This document shows positions 1-8,302 of a stretch of 62,523 nt of DNA, piece after piece. Source of the DNA: a virus; IMG/VR virus record IMGVR_UViG_3300027969_000104, positions 1-62,523 of that record. The stretch is one strand, 5' to 3'. The translations under genes and the position numbers were made by a program. Positions within the stretch are counted from its first letter, which is position 1. Each line of letters starts with the position of its first letter. The notes under the pieces were generated by a model. That model saw only the letters and a program-made list of their open reading frames with translations, did no database searches and was not told where the DNA came from.

Positions 1-3000
1 GCTGATATTAATCCTGCTGTTAAAATATTACCACCAGTTACATTACCAACAGCACTTGATGATCCGGCATTTACAATATTACCAGCATAAACATTACCAG
101 TTGCTGTTACAAATCCAGCTGTAGTAATATTACCACCAATAATGTTAGCTGCTGATGTAATAGAACCAGTGGCTGATATCAACCCTGCTGTTAATAAATT
201 TCCACCAGTTATGTTACCAGTTGCTGTTACAAATCCAGCCGTTGATAAATTACCACCAATTACATTGCCATTAGCAGAAACGTTGCCAATTACGTCTACA
301 CCAGAACTAGTAACTACTACGACATTGCTTGATCCGTTAATTGTAATATTTGCGTTACCGTTTAATGCTGTAGTTATATTGGTATTACCATTGGTCAATG
401 CAGTTCCTGCAGTTGAACTAATACCAGTTAATTGACTACCATTACCAATAAAGTAATTACCAGTTACGTTTCCTGTAGCAGTAATTAATCCCGCTGTAGA
501 AATATTACCACCAGTTACGTTACCAGTAGCAGTAACTGCTCCAGCAGTTGTAATATTACCACCAGTTACGTTACCAACGGCACTTACTGTAAGTGCAGCA
601 TTGAAAACGTTGGCTAATACATAGTTAGCACCAGTAATATTACCACCAGAACCAGTACTAGTAACAAATCCAGCAGCATAAACGTTACCAGAAGAGCTAA
701 CAAATCCAGCTGTTACAATATTTCCGCCAGTTACGTCACCAGCAGAACTTGATGATCCAGCATTTATAATGTTACCTGCGTAAACATTGCCTGTAGCTGA
801 TACTAGTCCAGCTGTCAATAAATTGCCACCAGTTATATTACCCGCAGTACTTGCCGATCCGGCATTTATAATGTTACCTGCAAAAACATTACCAGTAGCC
901 GATACTAATCCCACTGTAGTAATATTACCACCAATAATGTTAGCTGCTGATGTAATTGTGCCAGTAGCTGATACTAAACCAGCTGTTCTGACATTACCAC
1001 CTTGAATATTTCCAGTAACACTTAAATTAGCACCTGTGTTAACATTACCTGTGCCATTTGGCGTTAATACAATGTTAGAGTTAGACGCACTAGTCTGAAT
1101 ATCTAATTGTCCTGAGTCAGTAATTGCTCCGCTTAATATTAAGTTACCAGCTGTAATATTACCTGTTGATACTGTTAAACTTGTTCCAGTGAGTGCCGCG
1201 CCAGTTATGGCACCAGTGGCACTGATTAATCCAGCTGTTAATAAGTTACCACCAGTTATATTACCTGTAGTACTTGCCGAACCAGCATTTATAATGTTAC
1301 CTGCAAAAACATTACCAGTTGCTGATACTAATCCAGCTGTTAGGATATTAGCACCGACTACATTGCCAGTTACACTTAAAATATTACCAACAGTATTGAA
1401 TGTTAGTCCTGAAGTAGCCGCTAAATTACCGCTACTGTTAAACTGAACTTGCGTATTAGAACCAGCTGCTGTAACGTTACCACTAATACTACCAGCAAAA
1501 GTACCAACAAAAAACCCGGCTGTTGTAATGTTACCAGTAGCACTTACTTGTCCAGCTGTTAGAATATTACCTGCGATAACATTACCAGTAGATGTAATTA
1601 AACCAACTGTAACTAAGTTTCCACCCGTTACATTACCGGTAGCAGTTACAAAACCAGCAGTAACTAAATTTCCGCTTGTTATTGTTGCTGTGGCACTAAT
1701 ACCTACATTAGTTGACCATGCATTTGACGAATTTTGATATTGCCAATATGTTAATGGAGCTGTATTAGGACCTACTGAAAATCCTGCATTATTAACGTTG
1801 GCATATGTGTTTTGATTATTAGCTAATTGGATCCATAAATCGTTCGTAGTAATTACATTACTACCAATAAACGTTACATTACCTTGTACATCTAAACTAC
1901 CAACAATAACAGCATTGCCTGCAATACTCAAATTACCATTTGTTAATAAACTACCTGTGGCGCTTACTAGTCCGGCTGTTAAAATGTTACCACCAGTTAC
2001 ATTACCAGTAGCAGTAACTAAACCAGCTGTAGAAATATTGCCACCAATTACATTGGCCGCTGAAGTAATAGTTGAAGTAGCTGATATTAATCCAGCTGTT
2101 AATAAGTTACCACCAGAAATATTTGCTGCTGATGTAATTGTTGACGTAGCTGATATCAATCCAGCTGTTATTAAGTTACCACCAGTTACATTACCACTGG
2201 CACTTAACAAACCAGTAATATATTCACCAGTAGGAGCAAATACAGCAACGTCACCTACACCACTTACTGATATAGTTACATTGGCCGCTGCAGTGGCAAT
2301 GTTAACATTACTATTACCGTTTATTACATTTGAAACTGAAGTAATGATACCAGTTAATTGACTACCATTACCTAAAATATAGCTACCGGTTATATTACCA
2401 GTAGCTGAAATTAAACCAGCAGTGGTTACATTACCACCAATTACATTTCCGCTAGCACTTAATACGGTACCTAATACACTTGAACCTGTTACAGTACCAG
2501 TTGATGATACTAAACCAGCTGTTAATAAATTACCGCCAATAACATTACCCACTGAGCTTGATGTACCAGCATTAATAATATTACCAGAATAAACGTCACC
2601 AGTGGCACTAACAATACCAGTAGAAAATACATTACCTAATGAAATATTACCGTTAGAATTAGTGGTAGGAATAGCGTTACCAGCATAAGTCAGTTGAGTA
2701 GCATTTCCAGTTAACTGAACTCCGCCAATATAAATTGAAGTATTACTTACATAAAGATGTTGCCATTGATTAGTTACATTTCCTAAACTGTAGTTGGAAT
2801 CAGTACTAGGGATAATATTTCCATTAAAACCTGTGCTCAAATAAGCTAATACGTTACTATTACTATAAGAACCAACAATACTATTAGCTGTAATTCCAGT
2901 TAATTGGCTACCATTACCAAAGAAATAGTTACCAGTAATATTTCCCAATGCGCTTACATAGCCATTGGTAAGTATGTTACCACCAACAACATTTCCTCCT

Positions 3001-3140
3001 GCTATAATGTTTGAAGAAACAGAAAGATTTACAAATCCTGTTGCTGTTCTAGTCCATGCGTTTGACGCAGAAGAATAAACATATGTTATATTATTAACTA
3101 CTGCGGTTTGGCCATCTGAAGGCGAGGTTGGAAATGCCAT
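1..3140 (-). CDS. Giant Gly-Asn repeat tail fibre (3' end outside window)
   Basis: Open minus-strand frame from ATG at 3140 to the window edge without a stop, so at least 1046 residues with the C-terminus missing. The first ~30 residues (MAFPTSPSDGQTAVVNN...) look like a virion-attachment end. After that nearly everything is a 17-residue repeat of the form TGNVTGGNLLTAGLISA, with occasional GNGSQLTGI motifs and short non-repeat spacers. Such Gly/Asn/Thr/Ala repeats are typical of beta-structured fibres of aquatic T4-like phages; a fibre or whisker role is inferred from that and from the neighbouring fibre genes. The start is fixed by AAGGAT about 7 nt upstream and a perfect TATAAATA late promoter at 3170-3177. 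The frame is so poor in stops that several long antisense open frames exist; these are shadows. Confidence 0.85.
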   Translation of the reverse strand, partial: MAFPTSPSDGQTAVVNNITYVYSSASNAWTRTATGFVNLSVSSNIIAGGNVVGGNILTNGYVSALGNITGNYFFGNGSQLTGITANSIVGSYSNSNVLAYLSTGFNGNIIPSTDSNYSLGNVTNQWQHLYVSNTSIYIGGVQLTGNATQLTYAGNAIPTTNSNGNISLGNVFSTGIVSATGDVYSGNIINAGTSSSVGNVIGGNLLTAGLVSSTGTVTGSSVLGTVLSASGNVIGGNVTTAGLISATGNITGSYILGNGSQLTGIITSVSNVINGNSNVNIATAAANVTISVSGVGDVAVFAPTGEYITGLLSASGNVTGGNLITAGLISATSTITSAANISGGNLLTAGLISATSTITSAANVIGGNISTAGLVTATGNVTGGNILTAGLVSATGSLLTNGNLSIAGNAVIVGSLDVQGNVTFIGSNVITTNDLWIQLANNQNTYANVNNAGFSVGPNTAPLTYWQYQNSSNAWSTNVGISATATITSGNLVTAGFVTATGNVTGGNLVTVGLITSTGNVIAGNILTAGQVSATGNITTAGFFVGTFAGSISGNVTAAGSNTQVQFNSSGNLAATSGLTFNTVGNILSVTGNVVGANILTAGLVSATGNVFAGNIINAGSASTTGNITGGNLLTAGLISATGAITGAALTGTSLTVSTGNITAGNLILSGAITDSGQLDIQTSASNSNIVLTPNGTGNVNTGANLSVTGNIQGGNVRTAGLVSATGTITSAANIIGGNITTVGLVSATGNVFAGNIINAGSASTAGNITGGNLLTAGLVSATGNVYAGNIINAGSSSSAGDVTGGNIVTAGFVSSSGNVYAAGFVTSTGSGGNITGANYVLANVFNAALTVSAVGNVTGGNITTAGAVTATGNVTGGNISTAGLITATGNVTGNYFIGNGSQLTGISSTAGTALTNGNTNITTALNGNANITINGSSNVVVVTSSGVDVIGNVSANGNVIGGNLSTAGFVTATGNITGGNLLTAGLISATGSITSAANIIGGNITTAGFVTATGNVYAGNIVNAGSSSAVGNVTGGNILTAGLIS

Positions 3141-3169
3141 TTTTTATCCTTATGAATTAATGTACAGTT

Positions 3170-3177
3170 TATTTATA
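3170..3177 (-). promoter_or_regulatory. T4-type late promoter TATAAATA before the giant fibre gene
   Basis: The minus strand reads TATAAATA, an exact match to the T4 late promoter box, 29 nt before the ATG at 3140. The leader contains AAGGAT as ribosome-binding site. gp55, the sigma factor for this box, is encoded at 33253-34176. Confidence 0.75.
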
Positions 3178-3197
3178 ATAAATTACAATAGATTGCG

Positions 3198-3896
3198 TTA
3201 CCATGTATTTATTAGAGATCTTTTCCATGTGTTTGTAGCTACACAAACGTACACATAATCAGAATCCCATGTTATTTGTCCTGCTACTCCGTCAGCTGAA
3301 CTAGATGCTGGAGTGAAACTTGTTGTTAGATTTAATGCTGTAGTATAAAATCCTGTGTTGGCAAAAACTGCTACATTGCTAGTGCCATTAATGTTAACGG
3401 TTGCGTTGGAATTTGTATTAGTAATGACAATATTACTATTTCCATTTGTAACTGCGTTAAATGATCCATCAATTCCCACAGTTGAACCATAATCATCTAA
3501 CCAAAAATAATCAGTTCCATCAAATGTATAGCGATATTGAGCATTTGTTGTGCTATCATACCAAAAATCACCAACACTGGGATTACTTGGAGGAGTTGAG
3601 CTGGTGGTTGAACGTATACCACCGCCAAAAATATTACCTGAAGCACTGATAACATTACCAGAAATTAATCCATTTGCTGTAATATTTCCCGAAACTGAAA
3701 CAGAAGATAAAGATACAGAGTTTGCCCAAACTCTTGTATTATCTGTTGATATTGTCAAAATGCTATCATCAGCACCGGGCCCAAGGTTAGGTTCGGCTTG
3801 ACCCAATGCTAAAAATTGATATCTAGATGAATCAAGATTAGCATACGGTACTACCGGAGCCTTACCACTAAGAAGTTTCGTTGTGTTTATTGACAT
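3198..3896 (-). CDS. Virion surface/fibre-like protein
   Basis: 232 residues. The N-terminus (MSINTTKLLSGKAPVVPYANLD) is followed by a segment containing ISASGNIFGGG-type Gly-Asn repeats like those of the giant fibre next door, then a segment with PSNPSVGDFWYDSTTNAQYR, a pattern common in phage fibre proteins that bind or pack against other fibre parts. The C-terminus (VYVCVATNTWKR) also resembles fibre tips. It lies 1 nt after the 110-residue gene and is probably co-transcribed with it. Exact role unknown; structural protein inferred from repeats and context. Confidence 0.7.
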   Translation of the reverse strand: MSINTTKLLSGKAPVVPYANLDSSRYQFLALGQAEPNLGPGADDSILTISTDNTRVWANSVSLSSVSVSGNITANGLISGNVISASGNIFGGGIRSTTSSTPPSNPSVGDFWYDSTTNAQYRYTFDGTDYFWLDDYGSTVGIDGSFNAVTNGNSNIVITNTNSNATVNINGTSNVAVFANTGFYTTALNLTTSFTPASSSADGVAGQITWDSDYVYVCVATNTWKRSLINTW

Positions 3897-3897
3897 A

Positions 3898-4230
3898 TTA
3901 TGCGGTTAATGTTTCTAAGTAACTTAAAACTAATTGTCCACTAGTGTCATCACTTGACGAAAGCTGTAATTGATCTCCATATTGTAAAATTAATCGGCCA
4001 GTTAAAATACTTGCAGCATCGTCAGCAGGAATACTATAATTATTAATCAATGATGTAGATGCACTTGCCCTAAGTACACTGGCAGAAATTTGAATAGTTC
4101 CATTACCTGTATTACTAACCTGTGCTAATAACACGACAGTAGCATATCCTAACGGAGGAGTATATACAGTTGTAGTAGTAGTGGTAATATCTGCTAAGTT
4201 TGTTTTAAATAAATTTAGTGCGCCTGCCAT
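3898..4230 (-). CDS. Small virion-associated protein of unknown function
   Basis: 110 residues, starting MAGALNLFKTNLADITTTTT. It has a central beta-rich part (YATVVLLAQVSNTGNGTIQISASV) and ends SGQLVLSYLETLTA. No enzyme motif, signal peptide or membrane segment is visible. The minus-strand leader carries AAGGAAAAATT just before the ATG, a good ribosome-binding site. It sits between two fibre-type genes with short gaps on the same strand. Small beta proteins in this position are often fibre caps or structural adaptors, but that is inference. Confidence 0.65.
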   Translation of the reverse strand: MAGALNLFKTNLADITTTTTTVYTPPLGYATVVLLAQVSNTGNGTIQISASVLRASASTSLINNYSIPADDAASILTGRLILQYGDQLQLSSSDDTSGQLVLSYLETLTA

Positions 4231-4253
4231 AATTTTTCCTTGTTCTTTGCCGA

Positions 4254-5897
4254 TTAATCGCCCGCTAAAGCTAAAATGTACGGTGTCATTTGAGCAAATA
4301 AACTTTTATAAAATGCATCACCTGTAATAGTTGCAGTTGCTTGATTAACAATAAATCCGTCACCTACTTTAAAATTACCTTTTTGATCTGTACTTGTGTA
4401 TGTTATAACAGCACCATTGGTTGCCAGCACTTCATTAGCTTCAATTGGAATACCACCATATTGTGGCAATGCTGTGGCAGGATTAGTTCCCGCACCCACG
4501 TACTCAAACGTGTGTGCAGAAGCAATAATACTACTGCGAGTATAAAATGACATTCCTGTACCAGGAGCAGCATTACCTAAATATGTTTGTTGTACTAGTA
4601 CTGTACTATTACCTACACCCGGAACGTTAGGAAGTATAGTATCAATAGTATAATATTGAGGATCCCCATCTATTAGAACCACAGTATTAACGTGAGGTTG
4701 ACCATTAGATAAGTTATCAATAATAAATGATCCTTGAAATTGACTTACAATATTTCCAGAAGTTTGAAGTGGACCTACACCGTCAGCTACCAATCCGTAG
4801 TTACCTATTGAACAATCTGATCCGTTAAGAGTAATGAATGATCCTGATTCAACTTGAATTCCAATGTCACAAGCAATTGTATAAATGTTAACTGATTGAC
4901 TATATGATGAATTTACAAGATGTATACCTATACCACCTCTATTGATAATGGTAAAAAAACCTACAATCATTGCTTTAGTGCCAATACACACATCACCATC
5001 AACATACACGGCAGTTCCAGTGGTAGTACTTGAGGTAAGATTTTGAATATATGGACTAACAAAAGCTGTAGTTACTATGTTTGGATTATAACTAAATGCT
5101 TTACCAGTATAATCCTTTACTGTTATTCCCCATACATAAGTTCCACCAGACATGTAAAACATATCTCTAGTTGATATTTGTGGTTTTATGAATACATTTC
5201 TTAAATTGTCACCCATCAATGCCGTATTTGGTGGAATAGTAATAGGCATATTCTCAGTATATGTGCCAGGAGCAACATGAATTGATACGTTGCCACCCAA
5301 TGCGGTTGCACGACCCATGGCATTTTCAATTGTTAATACAGGAGAAGTTAATCCACCTGTATTCAGATCACTGCCATTTTTTGCTACATATATTATATTA
5401 GCACTGGCAGAAGTAATATTTATATTAGCGTTGATATCTTGTGCTGTGATGCTGCCAGAAACACTAAGATTGCCGCCTAATGCCAATAAACCTGTATTTG
5501 AATTAAATGTTAAATTAGAACTACCGCCAAATACGCCATTATCATTGAATTGGATAGCTGTGTCTGGACCTTCTGGAAGAGTATTAACATTAGCATAAGC
5601 AGTTATTGGCGCTCCATTTGAATAGACACTATTACTAGTTTGCCATGCGTTGACAGTTGTATCAAATCGTAATCCAGCAAATGTATTAGCACCCGTTTGG
5701 CCTAACAATCCCATATCAGTAAACACACCAGTATTGTTTGCTGCTACAGTTAGAAAAGGACTTACAGTAATTGCCGGAACATTATATGTAACATTTCCAG
5801 TAAATACCGTTTGGGCATTAATCGTAAAAATACCATTACCGGCAGGTGTTCCTACATTTAATGTATAATCTGTGTTTATATTTTTAAACGAAGCCAT
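4254..5897 (-). CDS. Fibre/tailspike-like protein with right-handed beta-helix domain
   Basis: 547 residues. Residues 1-110 form a Gly/Asn/Thr-rich N-terminal part; residues ~115-165 carry Gly-Asn fibre repeats (LALGGNLSVSGSIT). A parallel beta-helix (pectate-lyase-like) domain follows, starting at IYVAKNGSDLNTGG near residue 170 and continuing through APGTYTENMPITIPPNTAL and successive short turns. The motif 'vy-V-xx-xGsD-xxxG-xxxPfxTi-xxA' is the usual entry to such helices in phage tail proteins that bind or cleave surface glycans. No catalytic acids can be assigned by eye. ATG is preceded by AAGGAT and a CATAAATA box at 5917-5924. Confidence 0.78.
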   Translation of the reverse strand: MASFKNINTDYTLNVGTPAGNGIFTINAQTVFTGNVTYNVPAITVSPFLTVAANNTGVFTDMGLLGQTGANTFAGLRFDTTVNAWQTSNSVYSNGAPITAYANVNTLPEGPDTAIQFNDNGVFGGSSNLTFNSNTGLLALGGNLSVSGSITAQDINANINITSASANIIYVAKNGSDLNTGGLTSPVLTIENAMGRATALGGNVSIHVAPGTYTENMPITIPPNTALMGDNLRNVFIKPQISTRDMFYMSGGTYVWGITVKDYTGKAFSYNPNIVTTAFVSPYIQNLTSSTTTGTAVYVDGDVCIGTKAMIVGFFTIINRGGIGIHLVNSSYSQSVNIYTIACDIGIQVESGSFITLNGSDCSIGNYGLVADGVGPLQTSGNIVSQFQGSFIIDNLSNGQPHVNTVVLIDGDPQYYTIDTILPNVPGVGNSTVLVQQTYLGNAAPGTGMSFYTRSSIIASAHTFEYVGAGTNPATALPQYGGIPIEANEVLATNGAVITYTSTDQKGNFKVGDGFIVNQATATITGDAFYKSLFAQMTPYILALAGD

Positions 5898-5916
5898 TAG
5901 TATTAATCCTTTTTAT

Positions 5917-5924
5917 TATTTATG
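5917..5924 (-). promoter_or_regulatory. Late promoter variant CATAAATA
   Basis: The minus strand reads CATAAATA (7 of 8 to the T4 late box) 19 nt before the ATG at 5897, with AAGGAT in between. Spacing and leader resemble those at 34267 and 42950. Confidence 0.55.
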
Positions 5925-5948
5925 TGTAAACACAAATGCTTTAACCAC

Positions 5949-5975
5949 AAAAAATCCCCTATTTTAAAGGGGATT
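5949..5975 (-). terminator. Rho-independent terminator after the 305-residue structural gene
   Basis: On the minus strand AATCCCC and GGGGATT form a 7-bp stem around a 9-nt loop, followed by a run of six or more T. It lies about 60 nt downstream of the stop of the gene at 6036-6953, so that gene probably makes its own transcript. Confidence 0.8.
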
Positions 5976-6035
5976 AAAACTTAAACTAGGTTTAAGATTT
6001 ATGCTGTATCTACATAGGACTCAGCTGTTATAGTA

Positions 6036-6953
6036 TTACGGATTACTAGGAACTTGTGCCATTGTAATATTACCAACACTACTAGTAAATGTAACTGCTT
6101 CTGCACCCGATTTAACAACAGTTACAGGAGGAGTTCCAACACTAAATGTTAATCCACGAGTATTACCTGCTGTGGTAACAATGTTTGCTCCGCCAATTGT
6201 GGTTGATAGCGTAAATGTTGTTGTGCCATTAGTAGATGTAACAAAATACGTTGTTGGATCTGAGTAACCAGTAATAGTAGCATTACCAGTTAATGTTCCA
6301 GCAACAACAACAGCAGCGTTTGCTATAATAGTGGTAGCAGGAGTAGTACTAAATGTTCCTGCGTTGCCAGTAACAGTTGTAGTACTCAGTGTAACATTAG
6401 CTGCAGGCTCAAAGAAGTTTAAAAAGTACTGTTTGGTATTATTGTTAACAATAACTCCATCTACCTGTGCTGCTGTACTAAACCCAACACCATATTTGTT
6501 GTTAATACGGGACATATATGTTATATCAACGTTACCTGTGCCGTCAGGAGTACTAACACCAACACTCATTTGATTAACTGTTAACGCACCATTTGCCACG
6601 TTAGCTAGATAAGCAACCCCAGTTGCGCCAGAAGTTACTCCGGTAACTAAGAATTTACTAGCGCCTTTCTGTCGTGTAATAAATGCTGCTTCATTTTGTG
6701 TACCATCAATATTAGCTGAAACGGCAACTACTGGAAATGTAGCTGAGCCATCAGCCATTGTAGCATTGCCATTGTTCCAACCTGTTTGTGAATTTTGTAC
6801 ATTACCACCAACAATACCATAATAATTAGTACCTGTTAATCCTGGTGGAGTAACAGCATCTGTTAATGTATTGATTTGTGGATAACCTGCGTTGACTGCA
6901 TCACCTGGAGTGGCAGCATAACCTTGTTTTTGAATTTTTAATGGACGACCCAT
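6036..6953 (-). CDS. Virion structural protein, MGRPL family
   Basis: 305 residues beginning MGRPLKIQKQGYAATPGD. The MGRPL start followed by Thr/Gly/Asn-rich beta repeats is a pattern known from virion proteins of aquatic T4-like phages; their precise location in the particle is not settled. The C-terminal half (residues ~195-290) is a Thr/Ala/Val-rich repeat segment (TLTGNATITGYSDPTTYFVT) that looks like an Ig-like or decoration domain. It has its own strong AAGGAGA ribosome-binding site, a leader with two small hairpins (6977-7011) and its own terminator (5949-5975), suggesting an abundant, separately transcribed product. No homologous neighbour shares its operon. Confidence 0.72.
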   Translation of the reverse strand: MGRPLKIQKQGYAATPGDAVNAGYPQINTLTDAVTPPGLTGTNYYGIVGGNVQNSQTGWNNGNATMADGSATFPVVAVSANIDGTQNEAAFITRQKGASKFLVTGVTSGATGVAYLANVANGALTVNQMSVGVSTPDGTGNVDITYMSRINNKYGVGFSTAAQVDGVIVNNNTKQYFLNFFEPAANVTLSTTTVTGNAGTFSTTPATTIIANAAVVVAGTLTGNATITGYSDPTTYFVTSTNGTTTFTLSTTIGGANIVTTAGNTRGLTFSVGTPPVTVVKSGAEAVTFTSSVGNITMAQVPSNP

Positions 6954-6976
6954 GGAAATCTCCTTTGTTTTTAGTT

Positions 6977-7043
6977 GCGAGTTCTAGCTCGCTACGCGGG
7001 GATAAAACCGCATAAAGCATTATTGCCTGTACTAATATTTATT
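6977..7043 (-). promoter_or_regulatory. Leader with two hairpins and a weak late box
   Basis: On the minus strand, AATAAATA at 7036-7043 is a weak late-promoter match. Downstream lie two hairpins: GCGG/CCGC (6996-6999 with 7008-7011) and GCGAG/CTCGC (6977-6981 with 6988-6992). AAGGAGA then precedes the ATG at 6953. The hairpins could protect the mRNA or modulate translation of the structural protein; this is inference. Confidence 0.35.
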
Positions 7044-7078
7044 GATTGTTAACTTTTTTAAACAGCATACTAAATGAT

Positions 7079-7086
7079 AATAAATA
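7079..7086 (+). promoter_or_regulatory. Late-box-like AATAAATA directly before a start codon
   Basis: AATAAATA is followed by TTTCC and then ATG at 7092. If it works as a T4 late box (-13 to -6), transcription would begin at the A of the ATG, giving a leaderless mRNA. The same 5-nt spacing occurs at 12875 and 14374. Confidence 0.4.
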
Positions 7087-7091
7087 TTTCC

Positions 7092-8243
7092 ATGACTCCT
7101 CACGAACTATTAGCACTAGGTAACGATTATCGTTCACAAACTAAACCCGAACAAGCCTTAGCTTGTTATGCCCAAGCATTTGTACAAAATCCCGACATGG
7201 GAGCAGCTTATAATAATTATGGCAACGTAGTAAGAGAAATGGGCTATCCCGATCGTGCAATTGGATTTCTACTCAATGCAATTGCTATTGATGAACATGA
7301 TTCAGTCGCACAATTTAATCTTGCTGTGGCATATTTGCTATCAGGAGATCTTGAGCGCGGCTGGCGTCAATATGAAAAACGTTGGAATTTTGAACATTTA
7401 GATGGCATGTTACCAAAATTTTCTCAACCACGATGGGAAGGCCAGGATTTAAATGGAAAATCTATATTAATAACCGGAGAACAAGGGCATGGTGATAATA
7501 TACAGTTTTGTCGTTTTGCTGAACAACTAGTACATGCAGGAGCAAAAGTTTATATTAGTGTAGATAATAATTTACGACCTTTATTTTTAGCATCATTTTT
7601 AAATTCTGTGACTATCTTAGCACCAGAAGATTTACTCCCTGAATTTGACTACTGGACACCAATTATGAGTATACCAGGATTCCTAGGTATTACATATAAA
7701 AATTTGCCGTACAAGCTACAATATCTTAATCCCAGTGCTGCAACAGTACAAACCTGGGCTAAACGATTAGGTTTAAAAAAACGACTTCGTGTTGGATTTT
7801 GCTGGAGTGGTCGTAAAGACAGCTGGATCAATCAACACAAAGCAGTACCATTTGAAAAAATGCTAGCATTAATACAACGAAATCCTGATTATGAATGGCT
7901 TAATCTTCAGGCAGAATGTACTGCAGATGAACAACAACAATTAGTCTCAGCAGGAGTACAATCTTATCCTGCAAGCATCGGCAATTGGGATGATACAGCG
8001 GGATTAATGCAACACCTTGATGTTGTTGTAGCTGTAGATACCGCAGTTGGGCATCTAGCGGGTGCCATGGGACGACCTTTTTGGTTACCACTTAATAAAT
8101 TTGGTCAAGATTGGCGTTGGCTATTAGACAGGAATGATAGTCCTTGGTATGGATCATGCAGAATTTTCCGTCAACCTACAATTGGCAATTGGGACGATCC
8201 ACTTGAACAAATCCATAATAATTTAAAATTATTTAAGATTTAA
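7092..8243 (+). CDS. TPR protein with GT9-like glycosyltransferase domain
   Basis: 383 residues from the ATG at 7092; an ATG at 7074 is in frame but lies in the promoter-like box. Residues ~1-105 hold about three tetratricopeptide repeats (GNDYRSQTKPEQALACYAQA, then AAYNNYGNVVREMGYPDRAI, then AQFNLAVAYLLSGDLERGW). Residues ~115-383 resemble the C-terminal domain of bacterial TPR proteins related to heptosyltransferase-type (GT-B) enzymes: GEQGHGDNIQFCRF, GFCWSGRKDSW, and VDTAVGHLAGAMGRP near the end, the usual nucleotide-sugar site. The substrate is unknown. The gene lies between fibre genes, so it may glycosylate virion fibres or the host surface; both are inference. The family is common in bacteria and unusual in T4-like phages. 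Confidence 0.75.
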   Translation: MTPHELLALGNDYRSQTKPEQALACYAQAFVQNPDMGAAYNNYGNVVREMGYPDRAIGFLLNAIAIDEHDSVAQFNLAVAYLLSGDLERGWRQYEKRWNFEHLDGMLPKFSQPRWEGQDLNGKSILITGEQGHGDNIQFCRFAEQLVHAGAKVYISVDNNLRPLFLASFLNSVTILAPEDLLPEFDYWTPIMSIPGFLGITYKNLPYKLQYLNPSAATVQTWAKRLGLKKRLRVGFCWSGRKDSWINQHKAVPFEKMLALIQRNPDYEWLNLQAECTADEQQQLVSAGVQSYPASIGNWDDTAGLMQHLDVVVAVDTAVGHLAGAMGRPFWLPLNKFGQDWRWLLDRNDSPWYGSCRIFRQPTIGNWDDPLEQIHNNLKLFKI

Positions 8244-8266
8244 AACATTAAAATTACATTAATCCG

Positions 8267-8274
8267 ACTAAATA
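8267..8274 (+). promoter_or_regulatory. Possible late box ACTAAATA for the fibre operon
   Basis: ACTAAATA (6 of 8 to TATAAATA) lies 28 nt before the ATG at 8303, with AAGGAG in the leader. The same variant precedes the portal gene. Confidence 0.4.
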
Positions 8275-8302
8275 CTTCATAATAACAACAAGGAGTATTA
8301 AA

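Noticed and set aside
142-2361. Several open frames on the plus strand opposite the giant fibre
   Set aside because: They are Pro/Val/Ala/Leu-rich reflections of the Gly-Asn repeats, have no ribosome-binding sites and lie wholly antisense to a better supported gene.
1-3100. Regular 51-bp repeats resembling a CRISPR array
   Set aside because: The units have no unique spacers, vary at codon third positions and keep one reading frame; they encode fibre repeats.
7074-7091. ATG at 7074 as start of the TPR-glycosyltransferase
   Set aside because: It overlaps the AATAAATA box and adds only MIINIS before the TPR domain; there is no ribosome-binding site. It cannot be fully excluded.
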